This document shows, one piece after another, positions 8,623 through 15,775 of a stretch of DNA of 64,000 nucleotides. Below the pieces are notes generated by a model. The model was given only the letters and a program-made list of their open reading frames with translations, ran no database searches and had not been told where the DNA came from. The number at the start of each line of letters is the position of its first letter. Position 1 is the stretch's first letter. Source of the stretch: Bacillus sp. NTK034 (GTDB lineage: Bacteria > Bacillota > Bacilli > Bacillales > Cytobacillaceae); NCBI RefSeq assembly GCF_017303275.1, contig NZ_JAFKOJ010000001.1:496001-560000 (forward strand). The letters run 5' to 3'. Position numbers and translations under genes: made by a program.

Positions 8623-8650
8623 TAAAATGTAAATGAATGATCATTCATTT
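8623..8650 (+). promoter_or_regulatory. fadH promoter with 20-bp palindromic operator
   Basis: AAATGAATGATCATTCATTT (8631-8650) is a perfect palindrome directly downstream of a TAAAAT -10-like element (8623-8628), covering the expected transcription start. Such a site is typical of TetR-type repressors. In B. subtilis FadR controls fadHG through boxes built from the same TGAATGA / TCATTCA half-sites, as I recall with a few bases between them; here they abut. Confidence 0.65.
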
Positions 8651-8667
8651 TTGAGAGGGGAATTAGA

Positions 8668-9432
8668 ATGAAGAATAAAACTGTCATTGTTACTGGCGGT
8701 TCCAGCGGCATGGGAAAATATATGGCAAAGAGGTTTGCTGAAGCTGGAGCGAATGTGGTGATAACAGGAAGGAATCTGGAACGCCTCGAGACAGCAAAAG
8801 CCGAAATTCAAACATTCCAGGGACAAGTGTTGACAATTCAAATGGATGTCCGTGAAATTGAACATGTTAAACATATGCTCAATGAAACAATTAGTGTATT
8901 TGGACAAGTTGATTTCCTTGTTAATAATGCAGCGGGAAATTTTATATGTCCTGCAGAGCAGCTGAGTGCAAATGGATGGAATTCTGTTATTAATATTGTC
9001 TTGAATGGAACCTTTTATTGTTCGAGTGAAGTCGGTAAATACTGGATTGAAAAAGGAATTAAGGGAAGTATCATTAACATGGTGGCTACATATGCATGGG
9101 ATGCTGGAGCGGGTGTTATACACTCGGCAGCAGCAAAAGCAGGTGTATTATCCATGACAAGAACTCTGGCTGTAGAATGGGGAAGAAAATACGGAATTAG
9201 AGTGAATGCAATAGCCCCAGGTCCGATAGAAAGGACAGGAGGGGCTGACAGGCTTTGGGAATCAGAAGATGCTGCAAACAGGACACTCCAAAGTGTGCCC
9301 CTAGGCAGGCTCGGGAAGCCGGAGGAAATCGCAGAATTGGCATTTTTCCTTTTTTCAGAGCATGCAGGTTATATTAATGGGGAGTGCATCACGATGGATG
9401 GAGGACAGTGGCTGAATCAATTTCCATTTTGA
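8668..9432 (+). CDS. fadH: 2,4-dienoyl-CoA reductase FadH
   Basis: A 254-residue short-chain dehydrogenase that uses NADPH to reduce 2,4-dienoyl-CoA during degradation of unsaturated fatty acids. The cofactor motif is TGGSSGMG (residues 9-16) and NNAAGNF follows. At the classical YxxxK position the sequence reads SAAAK, so the usual tyrosine is absent, as in dienoyl-CoA reductases rather than ordinary SDRs. Position beside ykuE and ykuI matches B. subtilis ykuF (fadH). The partner fadG (ykuG) is missing here. The ATG follows GAGAGGGG. Converges on a C39-type gene across a shared terminator. Confidence 0.88.
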   Translation: MKNKTVIVTGGSSGMGKYMAKRFAEAGANVVITGRNLERLETAKAEIQTFQGQVLTIQMDVREIEHVKHMLNETISVFGQVDFLVNNAAGNFICPAEQLSANGWNSVINIVLNGTFYCSSEVGKYWIEKGIKGSIINMVATYAWDAGAGVIHSAAAKAGVLSMTRTLAVEWGRKYGIRVNAIAPGPIERTGGADRLWESEDAANRTLQSVPLGRLGKPEEIAELAFFLFSEHAGYINGECITMDGGQWLNQFPF

Positions 9433-9440
9433 TGTTAATA

Positions 9441-9470
9441 AAAACCGGCTGAATTATTTTCAGCCGGTTG
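9441..9470. terminator. Bidirectional terminator, fadH and C39-like gene
   Basis: AACCGGCTGA / TCAGCCGGTT stem between two converging genes. Confidence 0.85.
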
Positions 9471-9477
9471 ACATTAT

Positions 9478-10260
9478 CTATTGATAACTTACTGCTCTGG
9501 ATTGTAATGCTTTCCATGATGAGATGAATTGTTCTTTAGAAACCTTCACCTGTTTTTTCCCTGAGAGGGGATCGTTAAGAATAACAAACTGTTCATCATA
9601 GCCTACTAATACGACTGCATGAAGATCTAATGGAGTTTTAATGGTTTTGCCGGAGTGAGTCCAGGATTCCCAGCGGTCAGGAAGCCTATAATCTCCTGTT
9701 GTCCAGACCACAGCAGGGTATCCTTTGGATACATGCATTAGAACCGCTTCAAAATTTTGGCTGGATAAATTAACGGCTCTTCCGGGAAGGTATCTATTCA
9801 CTAATTCTTCAATTGGTTTATCAAAAACAGCGTAGCCTGCACTTGTTCCGGTCATATCTCCTACAAATCCTTCTGCTGGATTACCCCATTTCAATATATC
9901 ACCTTTTGAACGTATCAGCGGATCAATATCTTTCTTTACTGCATTATACAAATCCATTTTTCCCACTTGCACACCTGCATGCCGCAGTACCATTGCCAGG
10001 CTGGTTACTTCGCATCCATACTTCAATTCGGGGTTTTGCCTAATTAGTGGAACATCAATGATTACAGAGTCTTTTTTAACAGCCGCAGGTGTTTTCGAAG
10101 ACGGGGCTGTTACTTTCTGCTGTACCTTCTTTGCCTGGACTGGTATTTGTGCATCCAGCTCTTTTGATGCTATGTCAGGTCTTTGGAAAGAACCGGATGG
10201 TTCAGAATGGCCGCAGCCAAGCAAAGGAATAAGAAAGGATATAAATAGGAAATTCCTCAT
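9478..10260 (-). CDS. Lipoprotein with C39-like cysteine peptidase domain
   Basis: A 260-residue exported protein. Signal peptide with lipobox LLGC (lipidated C16), then a Pro/Lys/Ala-rich linker (about 20-65), then a Peptidase_C39_2 domain. The papain-like residues are in place: nucleophile C83 in YGCEVTSLAM, H214 in LHAVVLVG and N229/D230. B. subtilis has a C39-type protein (YkuG region differs), so this looks like a lineage gene in the fadH-ykuI gap. Being tethered outside the membrane it could cut peptides or wall cross-links; the substrate is unknown. Confidence 0.82.
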   Translation of the reverse strand: MRNFLFISFLIPLLGCGHSEPSGSFQRPDIASKELDAQIPVQAKKVQQKVTAPSSKTPAAVKKDSVIIDVPLIRQNPELKYGCEVTSLAMVLRHAGVQVGKMDLYNAVKKDIDPLIRSKGDILKWGNPAEGFVGDMTGTSAGYAVFDKPIEELVNRYLPGRAVNLSSQNFEAVLMHVSKGYPAVVWTTGDYRLPDRWESWTHSGKTIKTPLDLHAVVLVGYDEQFVILNDPLSGKKQVKVSKEQFISSWKALQSRAVSYQ

Positions 10261-10440
10261 GAAATACCCTCTTTCTTTGATGTCCTGATATTAGCTTGTG
10301 AGAGAAGGCACGGCAATATGATGCAAAGCTTTTGCCAACCAATGATGTTTTATCAAAAAGTGGAATCTATATTTTGAATAGTAAAAGTTTTAAGCGAATA
10401 TGGTATAATAACTCATTAATATACATAGGGAGGCTAGGAC

Positions 10441-11655
10441 ATGGATGCATTGGATATACTTACAGATTTGGAAAATGTATTTCCTTATTTCCAGCCAATA
10501 TTCAGTGCAGATGAGCATCGTGTCATTGGTTATGAGGTTTTAGGCCGATATAGAGGATCTGATGGAGTTGCCAGTCTGGGGCCATTTTTTCAGGATGAGA
10601 ATATTCCTGAAGAATATCGGATTGAAGTAGATTATGAAGTATTAAAAAAGGCTTTGGATAAGGCCCGGGACCTGGATAAAGATATCTTGCTTTTTATCAA
10701 CAGGGATGCTGACTTGCTTATGTACAATGATGGGGAACAATTTTTAGATACCCTTAAAGAATATGCAAAAAAAGGAATAGGCCTTGACAGGATTGTTTTG
10801 GAAATTACAGAACGGAATTATAAGGGAGATATTGACCATCTGGACCATCTATTGAATTATTATAGGACATATGGAATCAAATTAGCCATAGATAAACTTG
10901 GCAATGAAAGCAGTCATCTCGATAGGATTGGGCAATTGGCTCCCGACATTTTAAAGGTGGATCTGGAGTCCATGAAATCAAATGCTTCTGCTTATAATTT
11001 TAATGATATCCTCTATTCTTTATCCATGCTTGCCAGGAAAATAGGAGCAAGCATGCTATTTGAAAATATTGAAATGGTTTACCAGCTTCAGTATGCCTGG
11101 AAAAATGGAGGCCGTTACTATCAAGGTTATTATTTGCAAAAACCGGCTGAAGATTTCACTGATAGAGATATTTTAAAGGAAAAATTACGAAGTGAATGCC
11201 ATCGGTTTATTGTGCATGAAAAGAAAAAATTAGAGTCCTTGTATCAGGTTACCCTTGATTTCAACGAAAAGATGATTGATTTTGCAAATAAAAATAAAAA
11301 GGTACTTGTATATGAAGAAACATTGGAGCAGATTGCGGTTCTTCTGGATGGTGCAGCGTTTCGCCTGTATATTTGTGATGAAGATGGATTCCAGAAATCT
11401 GCGAATTACTTCAAACGGGATGGGGGATGGATAACCCAGGAAGAATATCTTCACAAAAACTGGAGCTGGCGGCCATATTTTCTTGAAAATATAATGAAAA
11501 TGCGAATAAATAAAAAAGGAATCCTTTCTGATTTGTATACCGATATTGAGACAGGTGAAACGATCAGGACGTTTTCCTTCCCGCTTAATACCAATGATTA
11601 CTTATTTGTGGATTTATCGTACGAATTTCTATACAACCATGATGGATTATTATAA
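10441..11655 (+). CDS. ykuI: EAL-domain c-di-GMP-binding protein YkuI
   Basis: A 404-residue soluble protein with an N-terminal EAL domain (about 10-250) and a C-terminal PAS/CACHE-like domain, like B. subtilis YkuI (407 residues). The signature is EVL (residues 32-34, in YEVLGR). The conserved DDFG loop reads DKLG, so a metal-binding acidic residue is lost. B. subtilis YkuI binds c-di-GMP but shows little or no hydrolysis, and the same is expected here: a receptor rather than a phosphodiesterase. ATG at 10441 with AGGGAGG upstream; a TATAAT lies at about 10402-10407. Confidence 0.9.
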   Translation: MDALDILTDLENVFPYFQPIFSADEHRVIGYEVLGRYRGSDGVASLGPFFQDENIPEEYRIEVDYEVLKKALDKARDLDKDILLFINRDADLLMYNDGEQFLDTLKEYAKKGIGLDRIVLEITERNYKGDIDHLDHLLNYYRTYGIKLAIDKLGNESSHLDRIGQLAPDILKVDLESMKSNASAYNFNDILYSLSMLARKIGASMLFENIEMVYQLQYAWKNGGRYYQGYYLQKPAEDFTDRDILKEKLRSECHRFIVHEKKKLESLYQVTLDFNEKMIDFANKNKKVLVYEETLEQIAVLLDGAAFRLYICDEDGFQKSANYFKRDGGWITQEEYLHKNWSWRPYFLENIMKMRINKKGILSDLYTDIETGETIRTFSFPLNTNDYLFVDLSYEFLYNHDGLL

Positions 11656-11733
11656 GCATGAAATTTTAGAAGTATAAACAATCTTGATTTGAGGAAATGT
11701 AAGTGTAGAACTTTCCTTGAGGAGAGATTAGAC

Positions 11734-11973
11734 ATGAGCATGTACACAATGATCATATTAGTAATCGGTTTGGGGATTCTCGGTTACGCCCTGGCTTACA
11801 CCCTTTTTGCTGCAAAAGAACGAAAGGCTGTAAAAGGGGATATTGACGCAGAACTGCCTGATAATGTTCAAAAGCATGCATATATCAGAAATCCAATCTT
11901 TCTGACATATGCGATTTGCTTTGGAATTCTTCTTGTTATGATCACTTATTTTGCACTTACATGGAATTGGTAA
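11734..11973 (+). CDS. Small membrane protein, two segments
   Basis: A 79-residue protein with a hydrophobic segment at each end (about 4-26 and 54-75) joined by a charged loop. No family recognised. The ATG at 11734 follows GAGGAGA; the frame can be extended to 11689 but without a ribosome-binding site. It follows ykuI by 78 bases and could be cotranscribed with it. A strong terminator follows. Confidence 0.7.
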   Translation: MSMYTMIILVIGLGILGYALAYTLFAAKERKAVKGDIDAELPDNVQKHAYIRNPIFLTYAICFGILLVMITYFALTWNW

Positions 11974-12003
11974 TGACCCTGCTTAAGCAGGGTCATTTTT
12001 TTA
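11974..12003 (+). terminator. Terminator after the small membrane protein
   Basis: TGACCCTGC / GCAGGGTCA with a TTAA loop and seven Ts, starting right after the stop codon. Confidence 0.9.
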
Positions 12004-12231
12004 TAGAAATGAATACATGCTGCTGATTAACAATTTTTACATCTGTTTTTATATATGCTTTTCCGCTTTTTGCGTTAATTCTTTGTCAATACGGGTAGAT
12101 TCATAACAAGAAAAGAATTTTTATGTCAAAATATAAGTGAATTTCGGGTACGAAAACCGGCAACAGCAGAGTTGTTTGCTGGTAAAATGGATGGTACACA
12201 AATAGTGAACGATAAAGAAAGGGAGAGTGGA

Positions 12232-12933
12232 ATGTACAAGCACTTAACAGGAATTATTATAACAATTGCAGTCATGGCAGCAGCGATTCCTTCCCATACA
12301 AATGCAGAGAGCCTTAACAATAAACAAGAGGTATACAAATTTTTGCAAAATGCATTTCATATACAGGTTTCACTGAGCGAGGAAGAGCGAAGTATGAAGG
12401 AAGTCGATGAATTGCTTGAACCATATTTTTCTGAAGAACCAAAAGCTGAATTTCTGAATGAAAATCTTGTTTCAGAGAATGGCAAGTATTTTACCCTTGG
12501 ATCTGATGCTGCTGCATATTACATTCCGTTCTTTACGTATTCAGTTAATACAAAAGCAGTTAAAGAAGGAAACAAAATTTATGTGTTTGAATACTTTAAA
12601 GAAAATCATGACGGCCCAGTCGCATATGAAGGTCACTATGAGGGACTTTTGCTTGCGGAACAAGAAGGGGAATTTAAAGTCGCCAAATTCCTGGGTGAAA
12701 ATATACCTGAGAAAATTTTAAAGAAAGCCGAGAGTAATGAAGAAGCAGCAATACAAAGCTCATTTAAAACTCCTGAAAATTGGATTAACAAATCGTCATA
12801 TCAATTTGGATTCCTGCTGAATCCATTCAACGCTTTGTTTCGTTCAGGAAGTATGCTTTTAACAGATGATAAACAAGGTATATTAGCTTTATTTGAACAA
12901 CAGGAATTAAACGGGCAGCTGGCATCCAATTAG
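12232..12933 (+). CDS. Secreted protein, DUF3993-like
   Basis: A 233-residue protein with a clear Sec signal peptide (MYKHLTGIIITIAVMAAAI, cleavage probably after HTNA, about residue 24). The mature part resembles DUF3993 proteins of Bacillaceae, an assignment from memory of the YKFLQNAF...LSEEERS and YYIPFF patterns. Function unknown. The preferred ATG at 12232 has GGGAGAG upstream; the in-frame TTG at 12172 would place the signal peptide internally. Ends at a long hairpin. Confidence 0.72.
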   Translation: MYKHLTGIIITIAVMAAAIPSHTNAESLNNKQEVYKFLQNAFHIQVSLSEEERSMKEVDELLEPYFSEEPKAEFLNENLVSENGKYFTLGSDAAAYYIPFFTYSVNTKAVKEGNKIYVFEYFKENHDGPVAYEGHYEGLLLAEQEGEFKVAKFLGENIPEKILKKAESNEEAAIQSSFKTPENWINKSSYQFGFLLNPFNALFRSGSMLLTDDKQGILALFEQQELNGQLASN

Positions 12934-12936
12934 ATG

Positions 12937-12974
12937 ATAGGAGCTTAAAAGCTTAGCTTTTAAGCTCCTATTTC
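12937..12974 (+). terminator. Terminator of the DUF3993-like gene
   Basis: Perfect 15-bp stem TAGGAGCTTAAAAGC / GCTTTTAAGCTCCTA with a three-base loop, followed by TTTCT. Confidence 0.88.
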
Positions 12975-12978
12975 TATG

Positions 12979-12995
12979 GCAGTCTAACGGGCAGT
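12979..12995. repeat. 17-bp dispersed repeat, copy A
   Basis: GCAGTCTAACGGGCAGT; the exact reverse complement occurs at 60140-60156. Both copies lie next to terminators. Confidence 0.7.
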
Positions 12996-13017
12996 TAGAT
13001 CTCCGCTAATTGAAGAT

Positions 13018-13254
13018 TCACTTCAAATCTAATGCAGATTGGAGTTTTTCCAGGTCAAATCCCCTAATGACAGTGTCCCCGATGACAATTGTCGGTGTAG
13101 AAAAGGAATTATATTGCCTGGTCAGCTCCTTGTGGGCTGTTGCATCTTTTTTTATGTCTTTTATTGTATAAGTATATCCATTTTCATTCAAAAACAACTT
13201 TATTATCTCACAGGGCGGACAATCCGGCTGTGTATATAGAACAATTTCTTTCAA
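13018..13254 (-). CDS. Glutaredoxin-family protein
   Basis: A 78-residue thioredoxin-fold protein with the active site CPPC at residues 12-15 and the cis-proline motif STPTIVIGD. The length is that of glutaredoxin/NrdH-like reductases. It would reduce disulfides or handle glutaredoxin-type exchange in the cytoplasm; its electron donor cannot be told from sequence. TTG start at 13254 with GGGGGAAG upstream. It follows a metallo-beta-lactamase-fold gene on the same strand, 60 bases downstream of that gene's start region but transcribed separately. Confidence 0.88.
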   Translation of the reverse strand: MKEIVLYTQPDCPPCEIIKLFLNENGYTYTIKDIKKDATAHKELTRQYNSFSTPTIVIGDTVIRGFDLEKLQSALDLK

Positions 13255-13314
13255 AGTGCTTCCCCCTGAGTTTTTTTGTTATTCAATCATAATGCAGGAT
13301 CTTAAGATAAGCAA

Positions 13315-14265
13315 TCAGTTTGTTTTTTGCAGAAAGTCGATTAATCCCATAGAGCAGACAGCAATATCAACAGAAAGGATCTTATATACAGGGTGGTCAG
13401 ATGAGATGCCTCTGCTATTTAGATAAGATTTAATTTTTTCTTCAAGCATGGCTTGCGCTGCCTGTGTCTGCTGATCTTTAGTGCCGCCTTCGGAAAGGGC
13501 ATTTTCACCTGCATGGATGAATATCTTTAGCCAATTTTTAATTTGTCTGTAGACCTCCTTGGGGTTTGAACTCTTTCCGTAATGCCCAAAGAAAATATAA
13601 TCAAGATCCATTTTTTCGTACATGGCAATCGATTCGAGCATTTTGTCGGGATCGAATTGGTTTGGTGAAGTTGAGGGCAAATACATTTCAATTCCATTTT
13701 CTTTTAATTGAGGGTAATATACACCAGCAGTGTCTCCTGTGAACATTCCATTAATAGCAGGGTGAAAGATGCTGAAATGGTGATTAGCGTGTCCGGGTGA
13801 ATGATAGAATTTAAGCGTGCAATTTGGCCCTATTTCAAGCTCTTCTTCATGTTCTTTTTTGATAATCTTATCCTCCGGAACAGGCAAAATAGGATTAAAT
13901 AATCCATCGAATTTATCTCCATAAACAGCTTTTGCACCAGCAATTAAGCGTGAAGGATCCGCTAAGTGTCTGGCACCTTTCGGGTGGACAATAACCTTTG
14001 CATTCGGACAGTGTGTCAGTAAAAGACCTGTGCCGCCTGCATGGTCAAGATGAATATGGGTAACGATGATATATTCAACTTTCTCAGGTCGAATCTGAAG
14101 CTGGCTTAGTCCTTCCAGTATGTAGGGAATTGAAGGGCTTGCCGAAGTTTCGATTAATGTCAGCGCTTCTTCTTTTAAGACATATGTACCGGTACGTTTT
14201 TCCAATGAAAGATCAAAATCATCAATTAAATAAAGATTTTCCGCCAATTTTTCAGGTTTTGCCAA
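13315..14265 (-). CDS. MBL-fold metallo-hydrolase
   Basis: A 316-residue metallo-beta-lactamase-fold protein. The zinc motif HxHxDH reads THIHLDHAGG (H70, H72, D74, H75), with later ligands in SPGHANHH and GDTAG, and FGHYG near the end. It is of the YqjP/glyoxalase II-like kind that hydrolyses thioesters or related bonds; the substrate is unknown. TTG start at 14265 after AAAGGATGTGAT. Upstream of the glutaredoxin gene on the same strand. Confidence 0.82.
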   Translation of the reverse strand: MAKPEKLAENLYLIDDFDLSLEKRTGTYVLKEEALTLIETSASPSIPYILEGLSQLQIRPEKVEYIIVTHIHLDHAGGTGLLLTHCPNAKVIVHPKGARHLADPSRLIAGAKAVYGDKFDGLFNPILPVPEDKIIKKEHEEELEIGPNCTLKFYHSPGHANHHFSIFHPAINGMFTGDTAGVYYPQLKENGIEMYLPSTSPNQFDPDKMLESIAMYEKMDLDYIFFGHYGKSSNPKEVYRQIKNWLKIFIHAGENALSEGGTKDQQTQAAQAMLEEKIKSYLNSRGISSDHPVYKILSVDIAVCSMGLIDFLQKTN

Positions 14266-14449
14266 AAAAAATCACATCCTTTATTAAGCTTTTGCTTGTA
14301 CAAACACCTGACAATATTTTATTCTGTTAATATTGGTATGTAAAGCATCGAGCTTGAATATTCTGAATTTAATTCTTTAGGATAGAAACATGCCAAAAGA
14401 GAAACCTAAATGTAGAATTATGGGTTTTGTTTTGGAAAGGAGAGAGAGC

Positions 14450-14686
14450 ATGTCACAGCTTCAAGGTATATTAACACGCTTAAAGAGCTTACAGGAACAA
14501 GCAACAGGCGGAGAGCCAATGCAAAGATTTTTTGAGGTGAATGGTGAAAGAAAATGCCAGGTAACTTTTCATCCAAAAAATGAAACGTTTGAACTGGAAG
14601 TATATTACGATAAAGAAAAGCCAAAAAGATATCAATTCGACAACATTGATATGATCACGATCGAAATTTTCGATTTGATTCAATAA
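14450..14686 (+). CDS. ykuJ: Conserved protein YkuJ
   Basis: A 78-residue protein nearly identical in pattern to B. subtilis YkuJ (MSQLQGI...TRLKSLQEQ, FEVNGERKC, YQFDNIDM). The fold is known in databases but the function is not. The ATG at 14450 has GGAAAGGAGAG upstream; the frame extends to 14390 without support. It begins the ykuJ-ykuL block, with two very small genes in between. Confidence 0.92.
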   Translation: MSQLQGILTRLKSLQEQATGGEPMQRFFEVNGERKCQVTFHPKNETFELEVYYDKEKPKRYQFDNIDMITIEIFDLIQ

Positions 14687-14701
14687 TCCACCACATACAT
14701 A

Positions 14702-14726
14702 AGGGGCCTTCTGGGCCTCTTTTCTT
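14702..14726 (+). terminator. Terminator of ykuJ
   Basis: AGGGGCC / GGGCCTCT stem (one G-T pair) followed by TTTTCTT. Confidence 0.7.
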
Positions 14727-14791
14727 ATTAAAAATAGCTTAAAGAGAAAGCGTGCAATAATATGGAGTATCAATCTCACAGAGGTGTGGAA

Positions 14792-14941
14792 ATGTATTAT
14801 CTGCTCATGATTTTGCTGTTTTTTACAGTTCTTCTTTTGCTTGCAGATTTAATTAATACAAAAAAAGAAGTAATCAGGATCAGGAAAACTCTTGAAGAAC
14901 TGAAAGAAATTTTAAAAGAAATTAAGGACTCGAAAAATTAG
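14792..14941 (+). CDS. Very small membrane-anchored coiled-coil protein
   Basis: A 49-codon gene that begins MYYLLMILLFFTVLLLLAD, a single membrane anchor, followed by a charged Lys/Glu helix with heptad-like spacing (residues 22-47). GAGGTG lies six bases before the ATG. I do not recognise a family. The stop is 52 bases before the next small gene, so the two may be cotranscribed. Confidence 0.65.
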   Translation: MYYLLMILLFFTVLLLLADLINTKKEVIRIRKTLEELKEILKEIKDSKN

Positions 14942-14993
14942 GCATTGAGAACAATAAATAATAAAGGACCCTTTGATAATGAGGTGAAGCAGA

Positions 14994-15137
14994 ATGATGC
15001 CAGTTGTAACATGTCCAGCCTGCATGGCTGAAAAAGACATCGAAGCCGTTTTAACCGCACAGTCCAATCAAAATGTTATTTTTCGCTGTCCAGACTGCGG
15101 CTATGAAGTAAAAGACATTCAAACCAGCAAAGGTTAA
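14994..15137 (+). CDS. Small zinc-ribbon protein
   Basis: A 47-codon gene with two CxxC pairs (CPAC near residue 8-11 and CPDC near 32-35), the pattern of a one-zinc ribbon. GAGGTGAAG lies just upstream of two adjacent ATGs (14994 and 14997). It sits between ykuJ and ykuL where B. subtilis has ykuK-ykzF, so ykzF is a possible name, but I cannot confirm it. Confidence 0.75.
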   Translation: MMPVVTCPACMAEKDIEAVLTAQSNQNVIFRCPDCGYEVKDIQTSKG

Positions 15138-15207
15138 TGGGGCAAAATGCAGGAGACTATGATAAAATGGTTATGAAGTATAACTAATTTTTGAGGAGTT
15201 TTCGGCG

Positions 15208-15654
15208 ATGATCAGTCTCCATAGCGAGGAATTTTTAGAATTTAACATTAGTGATTTCATGATTCCTTCTGAACGGGTAGCACATGTTCAGGTTGGCAAT
15301 AACCTGGAGCATGCACTCTTAGTGCTAACGAAAAGCGGATATACAGCAATACCTGTACTAGACCCGCAATATAAGCTGCATGGCTTAATCAGCACACCCA
15401 TCATCATGGATTCCATTCTCGGGCTAGAGCGAATCGAATTTGAGCAGATGGAGCAAAAAAGGGTTGAAGAGGCAATGAACAGAAAGATCCCGCGGCTTGA
15501 TGCTGAGTCTTCTATACAGCAATCGATCGAGCTTTTAGTTGACCATCCCTTTATATGTATAGAAAACAAGGAAGGCTACTTTGAGGGAATACTGACTCGC
15601 AGAACTGTTTTGGATCAATTAAATAAGCATATTAGACGATTAAATAAGCGATAA
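15208..15654 (+). CDS. darB: CBS-domain c-di-AMP sensor DarB (YkuL)
   Basis: A 148-residue protein made of two CBS domains (about 13-70 and 80-140), matching B. subtilis YkuL/DarB (147 residues) and lying directly upstream of ccpC apart from an inserted pump gene. In B. subtilis, DarB binds c-di-AMP; the apo form binds Rel to raise (p)ppGpp and binds pyruvate carboxylase to stimulate it. Pyruvate carboxylase is also encoded in this window (56621-60061). ATG at 15208 with GAGGAG upstream. Confidence 0.9.
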   Translation: MISLHSEEFLEFNISDFMIPSERVAHVQVGNNLEHALLVLTKSGYTAIPVLDPQYKLHGLISTPIIMDSILGLERIEFEQMEQKRVEEAMNRKIPRLDAESSIQQSIELLVDHPFICIENKEGYFEGILTRRTVLDQLNKHIRRLNKR

Positions 15655-15663
15655 AAACCATTC

Positions 15664-15690
15664 AGCTCCCCGCAGTGGGAGCTTGCTTTA
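15664..15690 (+). terminator. Terminator of darB
   Basis: AGCTCCC / GGGAGCT hairpin followed by a T-rich tail. In B. subtilis some ccpC transcription reads through from ykuL. Confidence 0.75.
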
Positions 15691-15775
15691 TTTTCAATGA
15701 TGGGAGTCCTGGTGATTTTATTGCCGTCACTTGCTGGTGTTAATCATGTTTTTATTCATTTTGGAGGGGAAATGT

